A stretch of DNA of 64,000 nucleotides from Bacteroides sp. CAG:927 (GCA_000431155.1 HF985660.1:134357-198356); one strand, 5' to 3'; positions 51,429-60,297 are shown, counted from the stretch's first letter. The notes: generated from the letters alone by a model not told the origin. Program-made: numbers and translations.

Positions 51429-52381
51429 AAGCGTATCTCTTCCTCTATCTCATAGTCGTTGCGGCGAGGCGAGTTACGCACTATCAGCTCTCCGAGAAAT
51501 CCGGTCAGGAATAGCTGCGTACCGAGAATCATCGTCACAAGTGCTATAAAGAAATAAGGCGAATCAGTGACCAGAGTATAGCTTGCGCCGGTATGCATGT
51601 GATAGATTTTCAATGCGCCCACGGCAATAACGGCAAGCAATCCCACAAAAAACATCATGCTGCCCAACAGACCGAAAAAATGCATCGGCTTAACACCGAA
51701 TTTGTTGGTAAACCAAAGGGTTCCCAAATCCAGATAGCCGTTTACAAATCTGTCAAGTCCGAATTTGGTAGTGCCGTATTTGCGGGCTTGATGATGAACC
51801 ACTTTTTCTCCTATTTTGGAGAAGCCGGCGTTCTTGGCAAGATACGGGATATAACGGTGCATGTCGCCATATACCTCTATGTGCTTGATTACTTTATTGC
51901 GATAGGCTTTGAGTCCGCAGTTGAAATCATGAAGATTCTTAATGCCGCTTACCCTGCGTGCCGTGGCATTGAACAGCTTGGTGGGTATGGTTTTCGACAG
52001 CGGGTCATAGCGCTTTTGCTTCCAGCCGCTTACCAAATCATAACCGTCTTCGGTAATCATGCGGTACAGTTCGGGAATCTCATCCGGACTGTCCTGCAAA
52101 TCTGCGTCCATGGTAATGACAACATCACCTTTTGCGCGCACAAATCCGGTGTTGAGGGCCGGTGACTTACCGTAGTTGCGCCGGAAACAAACCCCCTTGA
52201 CCGATGGATTTTTTTCGGCCAGACCTTTTATTACCTCCCATGACGAATCGGTACTGCCGTCATTCACAAATATTATCTCATAGCTAAAGTTGTGCTCATC
52301 CATCACTCTCGCTATCCATTGCTCAAGCTCGGGGAGTGATTCAGCCTCATTGTACAGCGGTACTATTACTGATATGTCCAT
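51425..52381 (-). CDS. GT2 glycosyltransferase of the DPM1/ArnC type with two membrane spans
   Basis: This 318-residue protein begins ISVIVPLYNEAESLPELE and has FVNDGSTDSSW and the metal-binding MDADLQDSPDEIP of GT-A polyprenyl-phosphate glycosyltransferases. RYIPYLAKNAGF and VVHHQARKYGTTKFG follow. Two C-terminal spans (about 230-255 and 270-295) anchor it. It would load a sugar onto undecaprenyl phosphate for surface glycans. A frame extends to 52498, but those 39 residues lie inside DUF4199, and ATG 52381 fits the family start. Confidence 0.9.
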   Translation of the reverse strand: MDISVIVPLYNEAESLPELEQWIARVMDEHNFSYEIIFVNDGSTDSSWEVIKGLAEKNPSVKGVCFRRNYGKSPALNTGFVRAKGDVVITMDADLQDSPDEIPELYRMITEDGYDLVSGWKQKRYDPLSKTIPTKLFNATARRVSGIKNLHDFNCGLKAYRNKVIKHIEVYGDMHRYIPYLAKNAGFSKIGEKVVHHQARKYGTTKFGLDRFVNGYLDLGTLWFTNKFGVKPMHFFGLLGSMMFFVGLLAVIAVGALKIYHMHTGASYTLVTDSPYFFIALVTMILGTQLFLTGFLGELIVRNSPRRNDYEIEEEIRL

Positions 52382-52389
52382 ATCTAAAT

Positions 52390-52962
52390 TTATCGGATAT
52401 CTGTTTTCTGTGCCATTTGCGAATCGGGAAGCCTGCGCGAGCGCGCCACAAGCGAGGCGAACAGCGACAGCATTGATCCGCAAAACATTGTCAGCCAAAA
52501 CATTTCCAAGGCCACATCCTGTGCGGTGGGGAGAACACCCGCATCAAGCATGGTCTGCAATGTCTTTGCAATTTCCTGTGCTCCGCTCATGGTGGAGCTG
52601 TTATACACGGCTATCATCTGAGTTGCCATGTCGGCTACGTAATGAGGATTGACCCATTTGAAATAGCCCACGGCCACCGTAGTGCTTATAAGCGATGCTC
52701 CGGCAAACATTATTATTCCCTGCATCCACAAACCTGACAAGGTTGTGAACCCTTTATCGGCTACATAAGTGGCTCTGAGCCAACGATACACCAATATGGG
52801 AACTCCTATTGCCATTGCAATAAACAGCAGAGAGGCAAGAGGCATACCGTTGAGCATGCTCAGCACAAACATGCAAGTGAGCCATGCCCCGAGTATAAGC
52901 CCGCGACGCGCACCGCCAAGCAAAGGCGATTGCAATGCTGAATAATCATATCTGCTGTCCAT
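52390..52962 (-). CDS. DUF4199 family membrane protein
   Basis: This 190-residue inner-membrane protein has four spans, with the DUF4199 layout: an N-terminal pair, GFTTLSGLWMQGIIMFAGA, a loop with YFKWVNPHYV and a last span. The family usually sits just upstream of a DPM1-like GT2 gene, as here, eight bases away. Its function is unknown; it may assist the transferase. It has its own -7 box. Confidence 0.85.
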   Translation of the reverse strand: MDSRYDYSALQSPLLGGARRGLILGAWLTCMFVLSMLNGMPLASLLFIAMAIGVPILVYRWLRATYVADKGFTTLSGLWMQGIIMFAGASLISTTVAVGYFKWVNPHYVADMATQMIAVYNSSTMSGAQEIAKTLQTMLDAGVLPTAQDVALEMFWLTMFCGSMLSLFASLVARSRRLPDSQMAQKTDIR

Positions 52963-52974
52963 ATTTTATATGTG

Positions 52975-52982
52975 CAAAGTTA
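52975..52982 (-). promoter_or_regulatory. -7 promoter box of the DUF4199-GT2-DUF6452-DUF6048 operon
   Basis: Minus-strand TAACTTTG, 13 bases before the DUF4199 ATG, leaving a leader of only a few bases. Confidence 0.55.
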
Positions 52983-53197
52983 ATCAATTATCCCAACAAT
53001 CGCTCACCTTTACTTCCAATTTATATGTTCAATGTGGTTTTGCGATGTATTTGTGCCACGGCATGTCGGCTGTTTTGATTATTTTAACTAAATATTAGTT
53101 TATATTATATTATTTATGTTTTATATATAACTTACTGTTTTTATGATGATTAATATTTTATATTGATTGATTTCGTTTATATTGCATCTAAATTTTG
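52983..53197. other. AT-rich non-coding stretch
   Basis: No frame, tRNA or hairpin of note. The part from about 53095 to 53190 is almost entirely A and T with TTTATAT-like runs, a likely bendable upstream region for the promoter at 53198. Confidence 0.4.
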
Positions 53198-53228
53198 TTG
53201 CACAAGGGTTGCACATAAACTATTTTTG
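53198..53228 (+). promoter_or_regulatory. Promoter of a candidate small RNA
   Basis: TTG (53198-53200), a 20-base spacer and TATTTTTG (53221-53228). The short direct repeat TTGCAC occurs twice in the spacer region. No coding frame follows on the plus strand. Confidence 0.6.
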
Positions 53229-53235
53229 CAGTGTA

Positions 53236-53430
53236 AAAATTTTGATTGTTCAGTTAAAGATTGCAATTAAAGGTAAATTAAGGTCCGACTGACAATTCAC
53301 AGGACCAAAGATTGTGAAAAAATTAACTCAAGGTTCGTATTAAATATTGGTAAAGTGTAGGCTCTTGAACGCAAGCAAGAGCCACTGAAAACAAGAAGGA
53401 GTGCTCGAGAGAACACCCCTTCTTGTTTTA
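53236..53430 (+). ncRNA. Candidate small RNA of about 195 nt
   Basis: A promoter is followed by about 195 bases without a coding frame and then two 3' hairpins. GGTCC (near 53283) can pair with GGACC (near 53302). GGCTCTTG/CAAGAGCC (53360-53367 with 53376-53383) is a perfect hairpin. The last hairpin (53390-53427) with a TTTTATT tail is a terminator. The flanking genes are both on the minus strand, so this would be an independent plus-strand transcript. It could be a regulatory sRNA or a 6S-like RNA; I cannot match it to a known family. The alternative is that the hairpins only serve the facing glsB gene. Confidence 0.45.
53390..53430. terminator. Bidirectional terminator between the small RNA and glsB
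   Basis: AACAAGAAGG (53390-53399) pairs with CCTTCTTGTT (53418-53427), with an inner GTG/CAC. TTTTATT follows on the plus strand and TTTTCAG on the minus strand, so it can end both the sRNA and glsB. Confidence 0.8.
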
Positions 53431-53444
53431 TTGGATTGGCCAAA

Positions 53445-54407
53445 TCAATTTGATGCTGTAAACGTGTCGATATGGCGCTGCTTTTTCTCCTCAAATATTT
53501 CTGATATGGCAAAGAATATACCGGTTTCCTCCACATTGCCGAATTCATCATTGATGGCGGTGCCAAACATCTTCATGGTGGGAGAAAGACTCATATAGGC
53601 ATTGACAAGCGGCGGAATATTTATGCCGTGATTGCGTATTGTCTTGTTTAATATCTTGTAGTCCTCCGCATAAGTCTTGCCGGTAAACAGCTTCTCCATT
53701 TCCGCCACATCAATATTTGTAGGCAATGGGGTTATGGGAGTTACAAGATGCTCATTGTCAGGAAAATGCTTAGCAAGGAAATACAGGAGCATGTCCCTGC
53801 ACTCCCGGTTGTAGCTCGGATACATTGTCATTTTGCCAAACAGATACTTGATTTCGGGATGAATCACAGTCAGCGCACCGAGTCCGTCCCACAGGTTATC
53901 GAGAGCGAAAAGAGCCTTGGAGCCTGCTTTTGACGACTGGTATTCGAGTCTCACAAACGAGCGTCCCAGCTCAAGGGTGTTGGGCAGGTATTTACGTATG
54001 AATTCATTGGAGAATCTGAACATATGGCTTGTTGCTATGCGCGGTGCGCCATTCTCCATAATCTTCACATCTTTGCCAATGATAAAGCGGTATCCTCCAA
54101 GAATGATTCTGTCGCGGGGGTCCCATACAATGAGTTGCTGGCACGGTGGCGTCATGGTGTCATACATATCTATATCACACATGCGTCCTGTGCCACCGCC
54201 ATCTTTCCTGAAAGCTTCTTCACGCAATCGCCCTATTTCACGCATCGTATTGGGTGCATTGTAGGCATTGACCACATATATAAGATTATGGCCTTTATTT
54301 GTTTGTCGGAGAAGACGCTCGGGCGTAAGTTCTGCTTCAATCAGATCTGTGGGCACCGGCTCTATCACGGGCTGCATCGGGCAGTTATGGGTGTTTTGCG
54401 TGCTCAT
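53445..54407 (-). CDS. glsB: GlsB-type N-acyltransferase of glycine lipid synthesis
   Basis: This 320-residue GNAT-superfamily protein belongs to the hemolysin/OlsB-like group: IYVVNAYNAPNTMREIGRLR, YRFIIGKD, and LELGRSFVRLEYQ for the acyl-donor site. In Bacteroides the glsB product N-acylates glycine with a 3-hydroxy fatty acid, and GlsA adds the second acyl chain. The adjacent, overlapping acyltransferase gene is the expected glsA, which supports the call over a generic GNAT. A terminator follows. Confidence 0.82.
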   Translation of the reverse strand: MSTQNTHNCPMQPVIEPVPTDLIEAELTPERLLRQTNKGHNLIYVVNAYNAPNTMREIGRLREEAFRKDGGGTGRMCDIDMYDTMTPPCQQLIVWDPRDRIILGGYRFIIGKDVKIMENGAPRIATSHMFRFSNEFIRKYLPNTLELGRSFVRLEYQSSKAGSKALFALDNLWDGLGALTVIHPEIKYLFGKMTMYPSYNRECRDMLLYFLAKHFPDNEHLVTPITPLPTNIDVAEMEKLFTGKTYAEDYKILNKTIRNHGINIPPLVNAYMSLSPTMKMFGTAINDEFGNVEETGIFFAISEIFEEKKQRHIDTFTASN

Positions 54408-55239
54408 TGGCTTGAAGATTGTAAACTATTGACTTAATATGTTGGGCTTCGCGGCTTGCATCATGCCCTCCCCTGAGAGACTGCCATGCTATGGGACTTC
54501 CAACCGATATGGTGAATCGCTTGCCCGCGCTCAAAAACACTTCTTTAGGCAATCGCACCATCTCGATATTGAATTTCAGCCCCAATGCTGTGCGAAGTTT
54601 TGCAAAACTATAAAAAAATGATGAATTATGACCGCTGAAATACAACGGAATCACATCACGGTGACTTTGAATTGCTTTTTGAACAAACATTTTGTGCCAT
54701 TCCAGATCGGTGATTTTACCGTTCTTGCCTTTGCGTGACACAAGCCCGGCAGGGAACATTATTACCGGATCCGGCCCTTCCATCGCTTCATCAAGAAGAG
54801 AGGTGGCGGCACGGTTCTGTTTGCCGTGCTTGTTAACAGGCAGGAACACATCGCTCAGCGGTTCTATGGCCATAAGCAAGTCATTGACCACAAATTTCAC
54901 TCCGCTGCCGTACACGGATGTAAGCCAGTCAATAAGCACCATGCCGTCAAGTCCGCCCAAAGGATGGTTGCATACAAACAGCACCCTTCGTGAACCCTTA
55001 TCCAGACGCTCCGCACCATGCACATCATACTCTATATCAAGATGCTGCAATACACCATTGCAAAACTCGGCACCCTTTTTGCCCGCATTTGCCTTAAGCA
55101 TACGGTTCATTTCGTCCTGACAGATAACCTTTTCAAGCCATCTGATCACGAACCGGGGAATATAACGCCAGTAACGCGGCAATCGGCTGCGCAATATCTC
55201 GCCCACATTGAGCTGCTGTATGTGCATAGATGTTGTCAT
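54385..55239 (-). CDS. glsA: GlsA-type O-acyltransferase of glycine lipid synthesis
   Basis: This 284-residue PlsC-like acyltransferase has VCNHPLGGLDGMVLIDW, MFPAGLVSRKGKNG and YFSGHNSSFFYSFAKLR. It would add a second fatty acid to the hydroxyl of N-acyl glycine, giving the diacyl glycine lipids that support Bacteroidales stress tolerance. It overlaps glsB by 23 bases. An in-frame ATG at 55269 exists; ATG 55239 is preferred because a -7-like TAACTTCG lies just upstream of it. It is related to the gene at 40559. Confidence 0.8.
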   Translation of the reverse strand: MTTSMHIQQLNVGEILRSRLPRYWRYIPRFVIRWLEKVICQDEMNRMLKANAGKKGAEFCNGVLQHLDIEYDVHGAERLDKGSRRVLFVCNHPLGGLDGMVLIDWLTSVYGSGVKFVVNDLLMAIEPLSDVFLPVNKHGKQNRAATSLLDEAMEGPDPVIMFPAGLVSRKGKNGKITDLEWHKMFVQKAIQSHRDVIPLYFSGHNSSFFYSFAKLRTALGLKFNIEMVRLPKEVFLSAGKRFTISVGSPIAWQSLRGGHDASREAQHIKSIVYNLQANEHAKHP

Positions 55240-55327
55240 GGTACACTTCAAGAGCGCGAAGTTACGCATTTTTCACCAATCCATGCGTCAAATACTCCAA
55301 ATATATCAATTGCTGCGACCTCATGCG

Positions 55328-55357
55328 TTGCATTGTCGCGCTTTTTCAGTACATTTG
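55328..55357 (+). promoter_or_regulatory. Promoter of the neuA-neuC-ptmE operon
   Basis: TTG (55328-55330), a 19-base spacer and TACATTTG (55350-55357). Start of translation at 55371 or 55377 gives a very short leader. Confidence 0.7.
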
Positions 55358-55370
55358 CACACATTAATTA

Positions 55371-56087
55371 ATGCGTATGAAAAATATTCTCGTTACGATA
55401 TGTGCACGTGGCGGCTCCAAAGGCATTCCCGGCAAGAACATCAAGGAGGTGGGCGGCAAGCCGCTCTTAAGCTACACTGCCGGGATTGCCAAAGAATTTG
55501 CAGCCAAACACGGTGCCGATCTCATAGTATCGTCCGACTCTGAAGCCATACTGGAGGTAGCTGCCGGATGCGGTCTGAACACCGACTACAAGCGTCCCGC
55601 CTATCTTGCCGATGATATTTGCGGCAAGCCCGATGCCATTCGCGATGCCATGCTCTGGGGTGAAGCGCGCCGAGGCAAGCAGTACGATATGGTAGTGGAC
55701 CTTGATGTCACCTCTCCCATACGCACGATGGAGGATATTGACAAATGTCTGGAAATGATTGAGCAATGCCCCGAGGCGCTCACTATATTTTCTGTAAACC
55801 CCTGCGGGCGCAACCCATATTTCAGCATGGTGCAGCAAAAGCCCAACGGATTCTACAACACTGTTTGCGAGGGAAAATTCACCTCACGCCAAACATCGCC
55901 CAAAGTATATGACATGAATGGCTCCATATATGTCTATCGCCGCGAGGCACTGCTTCCCGAGCACCCCAGAGCCGTCACCGACAGATCCATCGTGTATGTG
56001 ATGCCACATATCTGTTTTGACCTTGACGAGCCGCAGGACTACGACTATCTTGCCTACCTCGTTGATACCGGCAAAGTGAATATCTGA
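55371..56087 (+). CDS. neuA: CMP-nonulosonate cytidylyltransferase (NeuA/LegF type)
   Basis: This 238-residue enzyme activates a nine-carbon sugar acid with CTP. The nucleotide-binding start LVTICARGGSKGIPGKNI has the Arg/Ser/Lys of the CMP-NeuAc synthetase family. VVDLDVTSPIRTMEDIDKC holds the metal-binding Asp, and RQTSPKVYDMNGSIYVYRR is typical of the legionaminate/pseudaminate branch. It is shorter than E. coli NeuA because it lacks the esterase domain. First gene of a tight three-gene unit; the stop overlaps the next ATG by one base. Confidence 0.9.
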   Translation: MRMKNILVTICARGGSKGIPGKNIKEVGGKPLLSYTAGIAKEFAAKHGADLIVSSDSEAILEVAAGCGLNTDYKRPAYLADDICGKPDAIRDAMLWGEARRGKQYDMVVDLDVTSPIRTMEDIDKCLEMIEQCPEALTIFSVNPCGRNPYFSMVQQKPNGFYNTVCEGKFTSRQTSPKVYDMNGSIYVYRREALLPEHPRAVTDRSIVYVMPHICFDLDEPQDYDYLAYLVDTGKVNI

Positions 56088-57241
56088 TGCGGAAAGTATG
56101 CATTGTCACCGGCACACGCGCCGAATGGGGATTACTGTCGCCTATAGCCCGCGAACTCAAATCCAGACCGGATGTGGAGTTGCAGATTATTGCGACAAAC
56201 ATGCATCTGATGGAGCGCTATGGCCTTACTGTAAACGAAATTCAGGCCGACGGGTTTGAAATTGACAGGCGCGTGCCGATGGACACCGCCGATGGCTCTC
56301 CTGAATCCGTGGCCTGTGCCATGGCTCAGTGTCTCAGCGGCATGGCCCATGCATTTGCATCACTCAAACCGGATCTCGTGGTGATACTCGGCGACCGCAC
56401 CGAAATGCTTGCCGTAGCTTCGGCAGCCGTAACCATGAGAATACCCATAGTCCATCTTCACGGAGGCGAGGAATCACAGGGAGCCATAGACAACAGCATT
56501 CGCCATGCCATAACCAAGCTCGCGAGCCTGCATCTCACATCCACCGAGGTCTATCGCCATCGTGTCATTCAGATGGGCGAAAACCCCGACAATGTCATCA
56601 ATACAGGTGCCATGGGCGTTTACAACTGTATCAATGAGCCTGTATTGCCTAAAAGTGACCTTGAGTCATTTCTCAAGATACCACTCACCGACAAATCTCT
56701 GCTTGTAACTTATCATCCCGCCACTCTTGACGGGCAGTCTCCTGCCACTCGTTTCAAAGCCCTGTTGGACGCTCTTGACAACACCGATCACGGCTCGGTT
56801 CTGTTCACATATCCCAACAACGATGCCCACGGAAACGAGATAATCCCCATGATACAGCAATATGCCGCCGCTCATCCCGGAGCAGTGGCCGCGTTTCCTT
56901 CGCTTGGCATGCGCCGCTACCTGAGCGTGCTGCATTATATCGGTGCTGTGGCAGGCAATTCCTCAAGTGGCATCATTGAGGTGCCGTCAATGCACATACC
57001 CAGCGTTAACATAGGCATAAGGCAACAAGGACGCATAGCTGCCGATTCGGTAATTCATTGCGGCGATTCAGCCACCGAAATCGCCGAGGCCATAACATTC
57101 GCTCTCTCCCCTCAGGGGCGGCAGCTCGCATTAACAGCTTCAAACCCCTACGGCTCGTCCGACACTTTACGCAAATGCGTTAAGGCCATAGCAGAAACGC
57201 CGCTCAACAATCTCACCACCAAAATTTTTCACGACTTATGA
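56087..57241 (+). CDS. neuC: Hydrolysing UDP/GDP-N-acetylhexosamine 2-epimerase (NeuC/LegG type)
   Basis: This 384-residue GT-B-fold enzyme has CIVTGTRAEWGLLSPIARELK at the N-terminus (the first 19 residues are family-typical), DLVVILGDRTEMLAVASAA, IVHLHGGEESQGAIDNSIRH and GNSSSGIIEVPS. It epimerises C2 and releases the nucleotide, giving the six-carbon substrate of NeuB. In the legionaminate route the donor is a 2,4-diacetamido sugar nucleotide (LegG). It has four-base coupling to the next gene. Confidence 0.92.
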   Translation: MRKVCIVTGTRAEWGLLSPIARELKSRPDVELQIIATNMHLMERYGLTVNEIQADGFEIDRRVPMDTADGSPESVACAMAQCLSGMAHAFASLKPDLVVILGDRTEMLAVASAAVTMRIPIVHLHGGEESQGAIDNSIRHAITKLASLHLTSTEVYRHRVIQMGENPDNVINTGAMGVYNCINEPVLPKSDLESFLKIPLTDKSLLVTYHPATLDGQSPATRFKALLDALDNTDHGSVLFTYPNNDAHGNEIIPMIQQYAAAHPGAVAAFPSLGMRRYLSVLHYIGAVAGNSSSGIIEVPSMHIPSVNIGIRQQGRIAADSVIHCGDSATEIAEAITFALSPQGRQLALTASNPYGSSDTLRKCVKAIAETPLNNLTTKIFHDL

Positions 57242-58287
57242 ACCGACACATCATACCGCACACCCACACCATCCTTCAGGCACTGGAGATGCTGAACTCA
57301 TTGTCGGGAGGTGCCATGACTCTCTTTGTCACTGACGGCAGCAACCGCATGGTGGGCTCACTTACCGACGGCGACATACGCCGAGGATTGCTGTCCGGCC
57401 ACAATCCTACCGACACTGTTGAGAGTGTAATGCACCGTTCTTTCTGTGCGCTCCGTGGTCCCGAGGTGGATGTGGAGCAGCTTCGCAACATCCGTGAACG
57501 CGGTTTGCGCCTCATTCCCGTACTTGCTCCGGATGGCACCGTTATACGCATCATCGACACCACGGTCACCCCGTCGTGTCTGCCGGTTACAGCCATACTT
57601 ATGGCCGGCGGTAAAGGCGAGCGGTTGCGTCCCCTCACTCTCACCACCCCCAAACCGCTTCTTGAAGTAGGCGGCATGCCCATTATTGACCACAACATCC
57701 ATGCACTGGCACGAGCAGGCGTAAAGAACATATACGTTACCGTCAATTATCTTGCCGACCAGATTGAAGCCCATTTTGCAAATCCCGTGGCCGGAGTGAA
57801 AGTACACTGTGTACGCGAGTCCAAGCCCCTCGGCACAATCGGCTCGGCAAAGCTGGCACCGGTGCCTGAACATGGAGTGACCACAATAATGAATTCCGAC
57901 CTGCTTACCGATGTGTCGCTGGAGGACATGTACCTTACCCACATATCCGAGCAGGCAGCCATAACCATTGCCGCCATTCCCTACAATGTGTCAGTGCCTT
58001 ACGCCATACTCACCACCCAAGGTCACACAGTCACGGCACTGGAAGAAAAACCCTCCTACGCATTCTATGCCAATGCCGGCATTTATATGATCAATAACGA
58101 GCTGATCCATGACATTCCGGCTGACACGCGCATGGATGCCACAGATCTAATAGAGAAAGCCATCAATAATTACCTGAAGGTGGCTTATTTCCCCATTTCC
58201 GGCACTTGGCTTGACATCGGTTCTCCGGCAGACTATCGGCACGCTTGTGAACTTGCTGCCCACAGTATCGGTTTTAATAACAAATAA
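57238..58287 (+). CDS. CBS-domain sugar-1-phosphate nucleotidyltransferase (PtmE-like)
   Basis: This 349-residue protein has an N-terminal CBS pair (about 10-115: MVGSLTDGDIRRGLLSG and LRLIPVLAPDGTVIRIID) fused to a nucleotidyltransferase (AILMAGGKGERLRPLTLTTP, then VTIMNSDLLTDVS). This layout is that of PtmE of Campylobacter, which makes the GDP-amino sugar entering the legionaminate pathway. CBS domains may sense nucleotides. It would supply the substrate of the LegB-like dehydratase 18 kb away. It overlaps neuC by four bases; obgE follows after 15. Confidence 0.87.
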   Translation: MNRHIIPHTHTILQALEMLNSLSGGAMTLFVTDGSNRMVGSLTDGDIRRGLLSGHNPTDTVESVMHRSFCALRGPEVDVEQLRNIRERGLRLIPVLAPDGTVIRIIDTTVTPSCLPVTAILMAGGKGERLRPLTLTTPKPLLEVGGMPIIDHNIHALARAGVKNIYVTVNYLADQIEAHFANPVAGVKVHCVRESKPLGTIGSAKLAPVPEHGVTTIMNSDLLTDVSLEDMYLTHISEQAAITIAAIPYNVSVPYAILTTQGHTVTALEEKPSYAFYANAGIYMINNELIHDIPADTRMDATDLIEKAINNYLKVAYFPISGTWLDIGSPADYRHACELAAHSIGFNNK

Positions 58288-58302
58288 TCCATATCCCTGA
58301 AT

Positions 58303-59493
58303 ATGCCACAATCCAACTTTATTGACTACGTGAAGATTTTATGCCGCTCAGGTAAGGGCGGTGCAGGCTCACGACATTTCCACCGCGCCAAATATGTGCC
58401 CAAAGGAGGACCTGATGGCGGCGACGGCGGTCGTGGCGGCCATATAATACTGCGCGGCAACAGCCACATGTGGACGCTTCTTCCCCTCAAATACAATCGC
58501 CATATCTTCGCCGGAAACGGTGAAAGCGGCTCTGCCGGAAGAAGTTTCGGCAAAGATGGCAACGATGTGATCATAGATGTGCCATGCGGCACCGTGGTTT
58601 ACGATGCCGAAACAGGTGAATTCCTTTGTGAGGTCAATTACGACGGTGAAGAAATAAAGTTGCTTCGTGGCGGCAGAGGCGGACTCGGTAACTGGCATTT
58701 CAAATCTGCCACCAACCGCACTCCACGCTATGCCCAACCGGGAGAACCTGCCATAGAAAAAACCGTGGTACTGGAGCTGAAGATGCTTGCCGATGTGGGT
58801 CTCGTGGGATTCCCCAATGCCGGCAAATCCACATTGCTGTCGGCTCTTTCGGCGGCCAAGCCCAAAATCGCCGACTACCCATTTACCACCATGGAGCCGC
58901 AGCTGGGCATCGTGGCCTACCGCAACAACCGCTCTTTTGTCATGGCCGATATTCCGGGCATAATAGAAGGGGCTTCGGAAGGCAAAGGCCTCGGCCTTCG
59001 TTTTCTCCGTCATATAGAGCGCAACGCGGTGCTCCTGTTCATGGTTCCGGCTGATGCTGACGATATTACTGCGGCATACCATGTGCTGCTCAACGAGCTT
59101 CAGCAGTTTAATCCGCAGCTTATGGACAAAGAGCGCATCCTTGCCATATCCAAAAGCGACATGCTTGACGACGAGCTGATAGAGGAAATAGAGAAAACCC
59201 TGCCTCCAGACATTCCCCACGTGTTCATCTCAGCTGTCACCGGTTACGGAATTGACAAACTCAAGGATATACTCTGGAGTGCCATAAACGATGACCGCAA
59301 CCGTATTGCCACCCCCTCCATCACGCATCGCCCGTTGGATGTACATCACCGTGTGCGTGAGGAAGATGAGTTCATCTTTGACAAACCCGAAATAGAGGAC
59401 GAGCCTGAAGAAGAGATTTGGGACGAGGACGATGACAACGGGGAAGACTGGGATGAGCTTGACTGGGAATACACTCCCGATGAAAATAAATAA
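58303..59493 (+). CDS. obgE: Obg/CgtA ribosome-associated GTPase
   Basis: This 396-residue protein has the glycine-rich Obg fold (residues about 5-160: GGPDGGDGGRGGHI), G1 GFPNAGKSTLLSAL, G3 DIPGIIEG and G4 SKSD. It acts in 50S ribosome maturation and stress signalling. The C-terminus is a long acidic tail (DEPEEEIWDEDDDNGEDWDE) in place of the OCT domain, as in other Bacteroidota. It overlaps pgeF by 14 bases. Confidence 0.96.
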   Translation: MPQSNFIDYVKILCRSGKGGAGSRHFHRAKYVPKGGPDGGDGGRGGHIILRGNSHMWTLLPLKYNRHIFAGNGESGSAGRSFGKDGNDVIIDVPCGTVVYDAETGEFLCEVNYDGEEIKLLRGGRGGLGNWHFKSATNRTPRYAQPGEPAIEKTVVLELKMLADVGLVGFPNAGKSTLLSALSAAKPKIADYPFTTMEPQLGIVAYRNNRSFVMADIPGIIEGASEGKGLGLRFLRHIERNAVLLFMVPADADDITAAYHVLLNELQQFNPQLMDKERILAISKSDMLDDELIEEIEKTLPPDIPHVFISAVTGYGIDKLKDILWSAINDDRNRIATPSITHRPLDVHHRVREEDEFIFDKPEIEDEPEEEIWDEDDDNGEDWDELDWEYTPDENK

Positions 59494-60214
59494 TCTTCCC
59501 ATCGGCCCGGGAGCGGAATGCGGCTACACCGAACGGTGCGCCGCCGACCCTCTGCATCCCTACGATGGAGTCAACCTTTGCCACTACACAAACGATTCAC
59601 TTCATCATGTGGCGGAATGTCGGCAGGAGTTTGCACAAAAACTCGGAGTGCAGGTATCGGCACTCATCATACCCCGGCAGGCACATACCACAAATGTCGC
59701 TGTCATAAACTCCCCCGCGCCGGCTGTCCTTGACAATGTGGACGCACTTGTGACCGACCGCAAAGACATAGTGCTGTGCATCAATACAGCCGACTGCGTA
59801 CCGCTGCTTCTTCACGACACCAAAGCCGGAGTTATTGCCGCATGTCATGCCGGATGGCGTGGCGCGGTCAATGGGGTGGTACAGAATACGGTCGCGGCCA
59901 TGTTGTCGCTCGGGGCATCACCTGAACATATTCAGGCCGCCATGGGCCCATGCATATGCCCCAACTGTTTTGAAGTTGGGCCTGAAGTGGCAGACCGATT
60001 CCAACAATGGCCTGATACAATCATCACATCTGCCGAATGGAGCAAACCGCATATTGATCTCCCGGCAGTTATTGCTCATATATTGACACAGCAAGGCATC
60101 AACCACATCACTCCCCCTCCGGCATGCACACGCTGCTCTTGGCGCACTCTGTTCAGTGCGCGCAAACTCGGCATCAACTCCGGCAGAATGTTGAGTTTCA
60201 TCCGTATTATGTGA
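59480..60214 (+). CDS. pgeF: PgeF/YfiH-family peptidoglycan editing factor
   Basis: This 244-residue protein has the laccase-domain (DUF152) copper/zinc ligands in RQAHTTNVAV, NTADCVPLLLHD, ACHAGWRGAVNG and MGPCICPNCFEVG. E. coli YfiH removes wrongly built L-Ser-containing precursors from peptidoglycan; other family members act on purine nucleosides. The frame opens at 59432 inside obgE, but ATG 59480 fits the family start. Confidence 0.9.
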   Translation: MKINNLPIGPGAECGYTERCAADPLHPYDGVNLCHYTNDSLHHVAECRQEFAQKLGVQVSALIIPRQAHTTNVAVINSPAPAVLDNVDALVTDRKDIVLCINTADCVPLLLHDTKAGVIAACHAGWRGAVNGVVQNTVAAMLSLGASPEHIQAAMGPCICPNCFEVGPEVADRFQQWPDTIITSAEWSKPHIDLPAVIAHILTQQGINHITPPPACTRCSWRTLFSARKLGINSGRMLSFIRIM

Positions 60215-60266
60215 TTTTGGTATTTTTTACCGCATTTTAGGTATTAAGTGTTTGGTTCTCTTGTTG

Positions 60267-60274
60267 TAATTTTG
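60267..60274 (+). promoter_or_regulatory. -7 promoter box of the TonB receptor operon
   Basis: TAATTTTG, 23 bases before the receptor ATG. The -33 element is unclear. The 83-base gap is too short for a cobalamin riboswitch. Confidence 0.55.
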
Positions 60275-60297
60275 CTCGTGTAAAAACAGCTCAATTT

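Noticed and set aside
60215..60297. Cobalamin or other riboswitch before the TonB receptor
   Set aside because: Only 83 bases and no conserved box are present.
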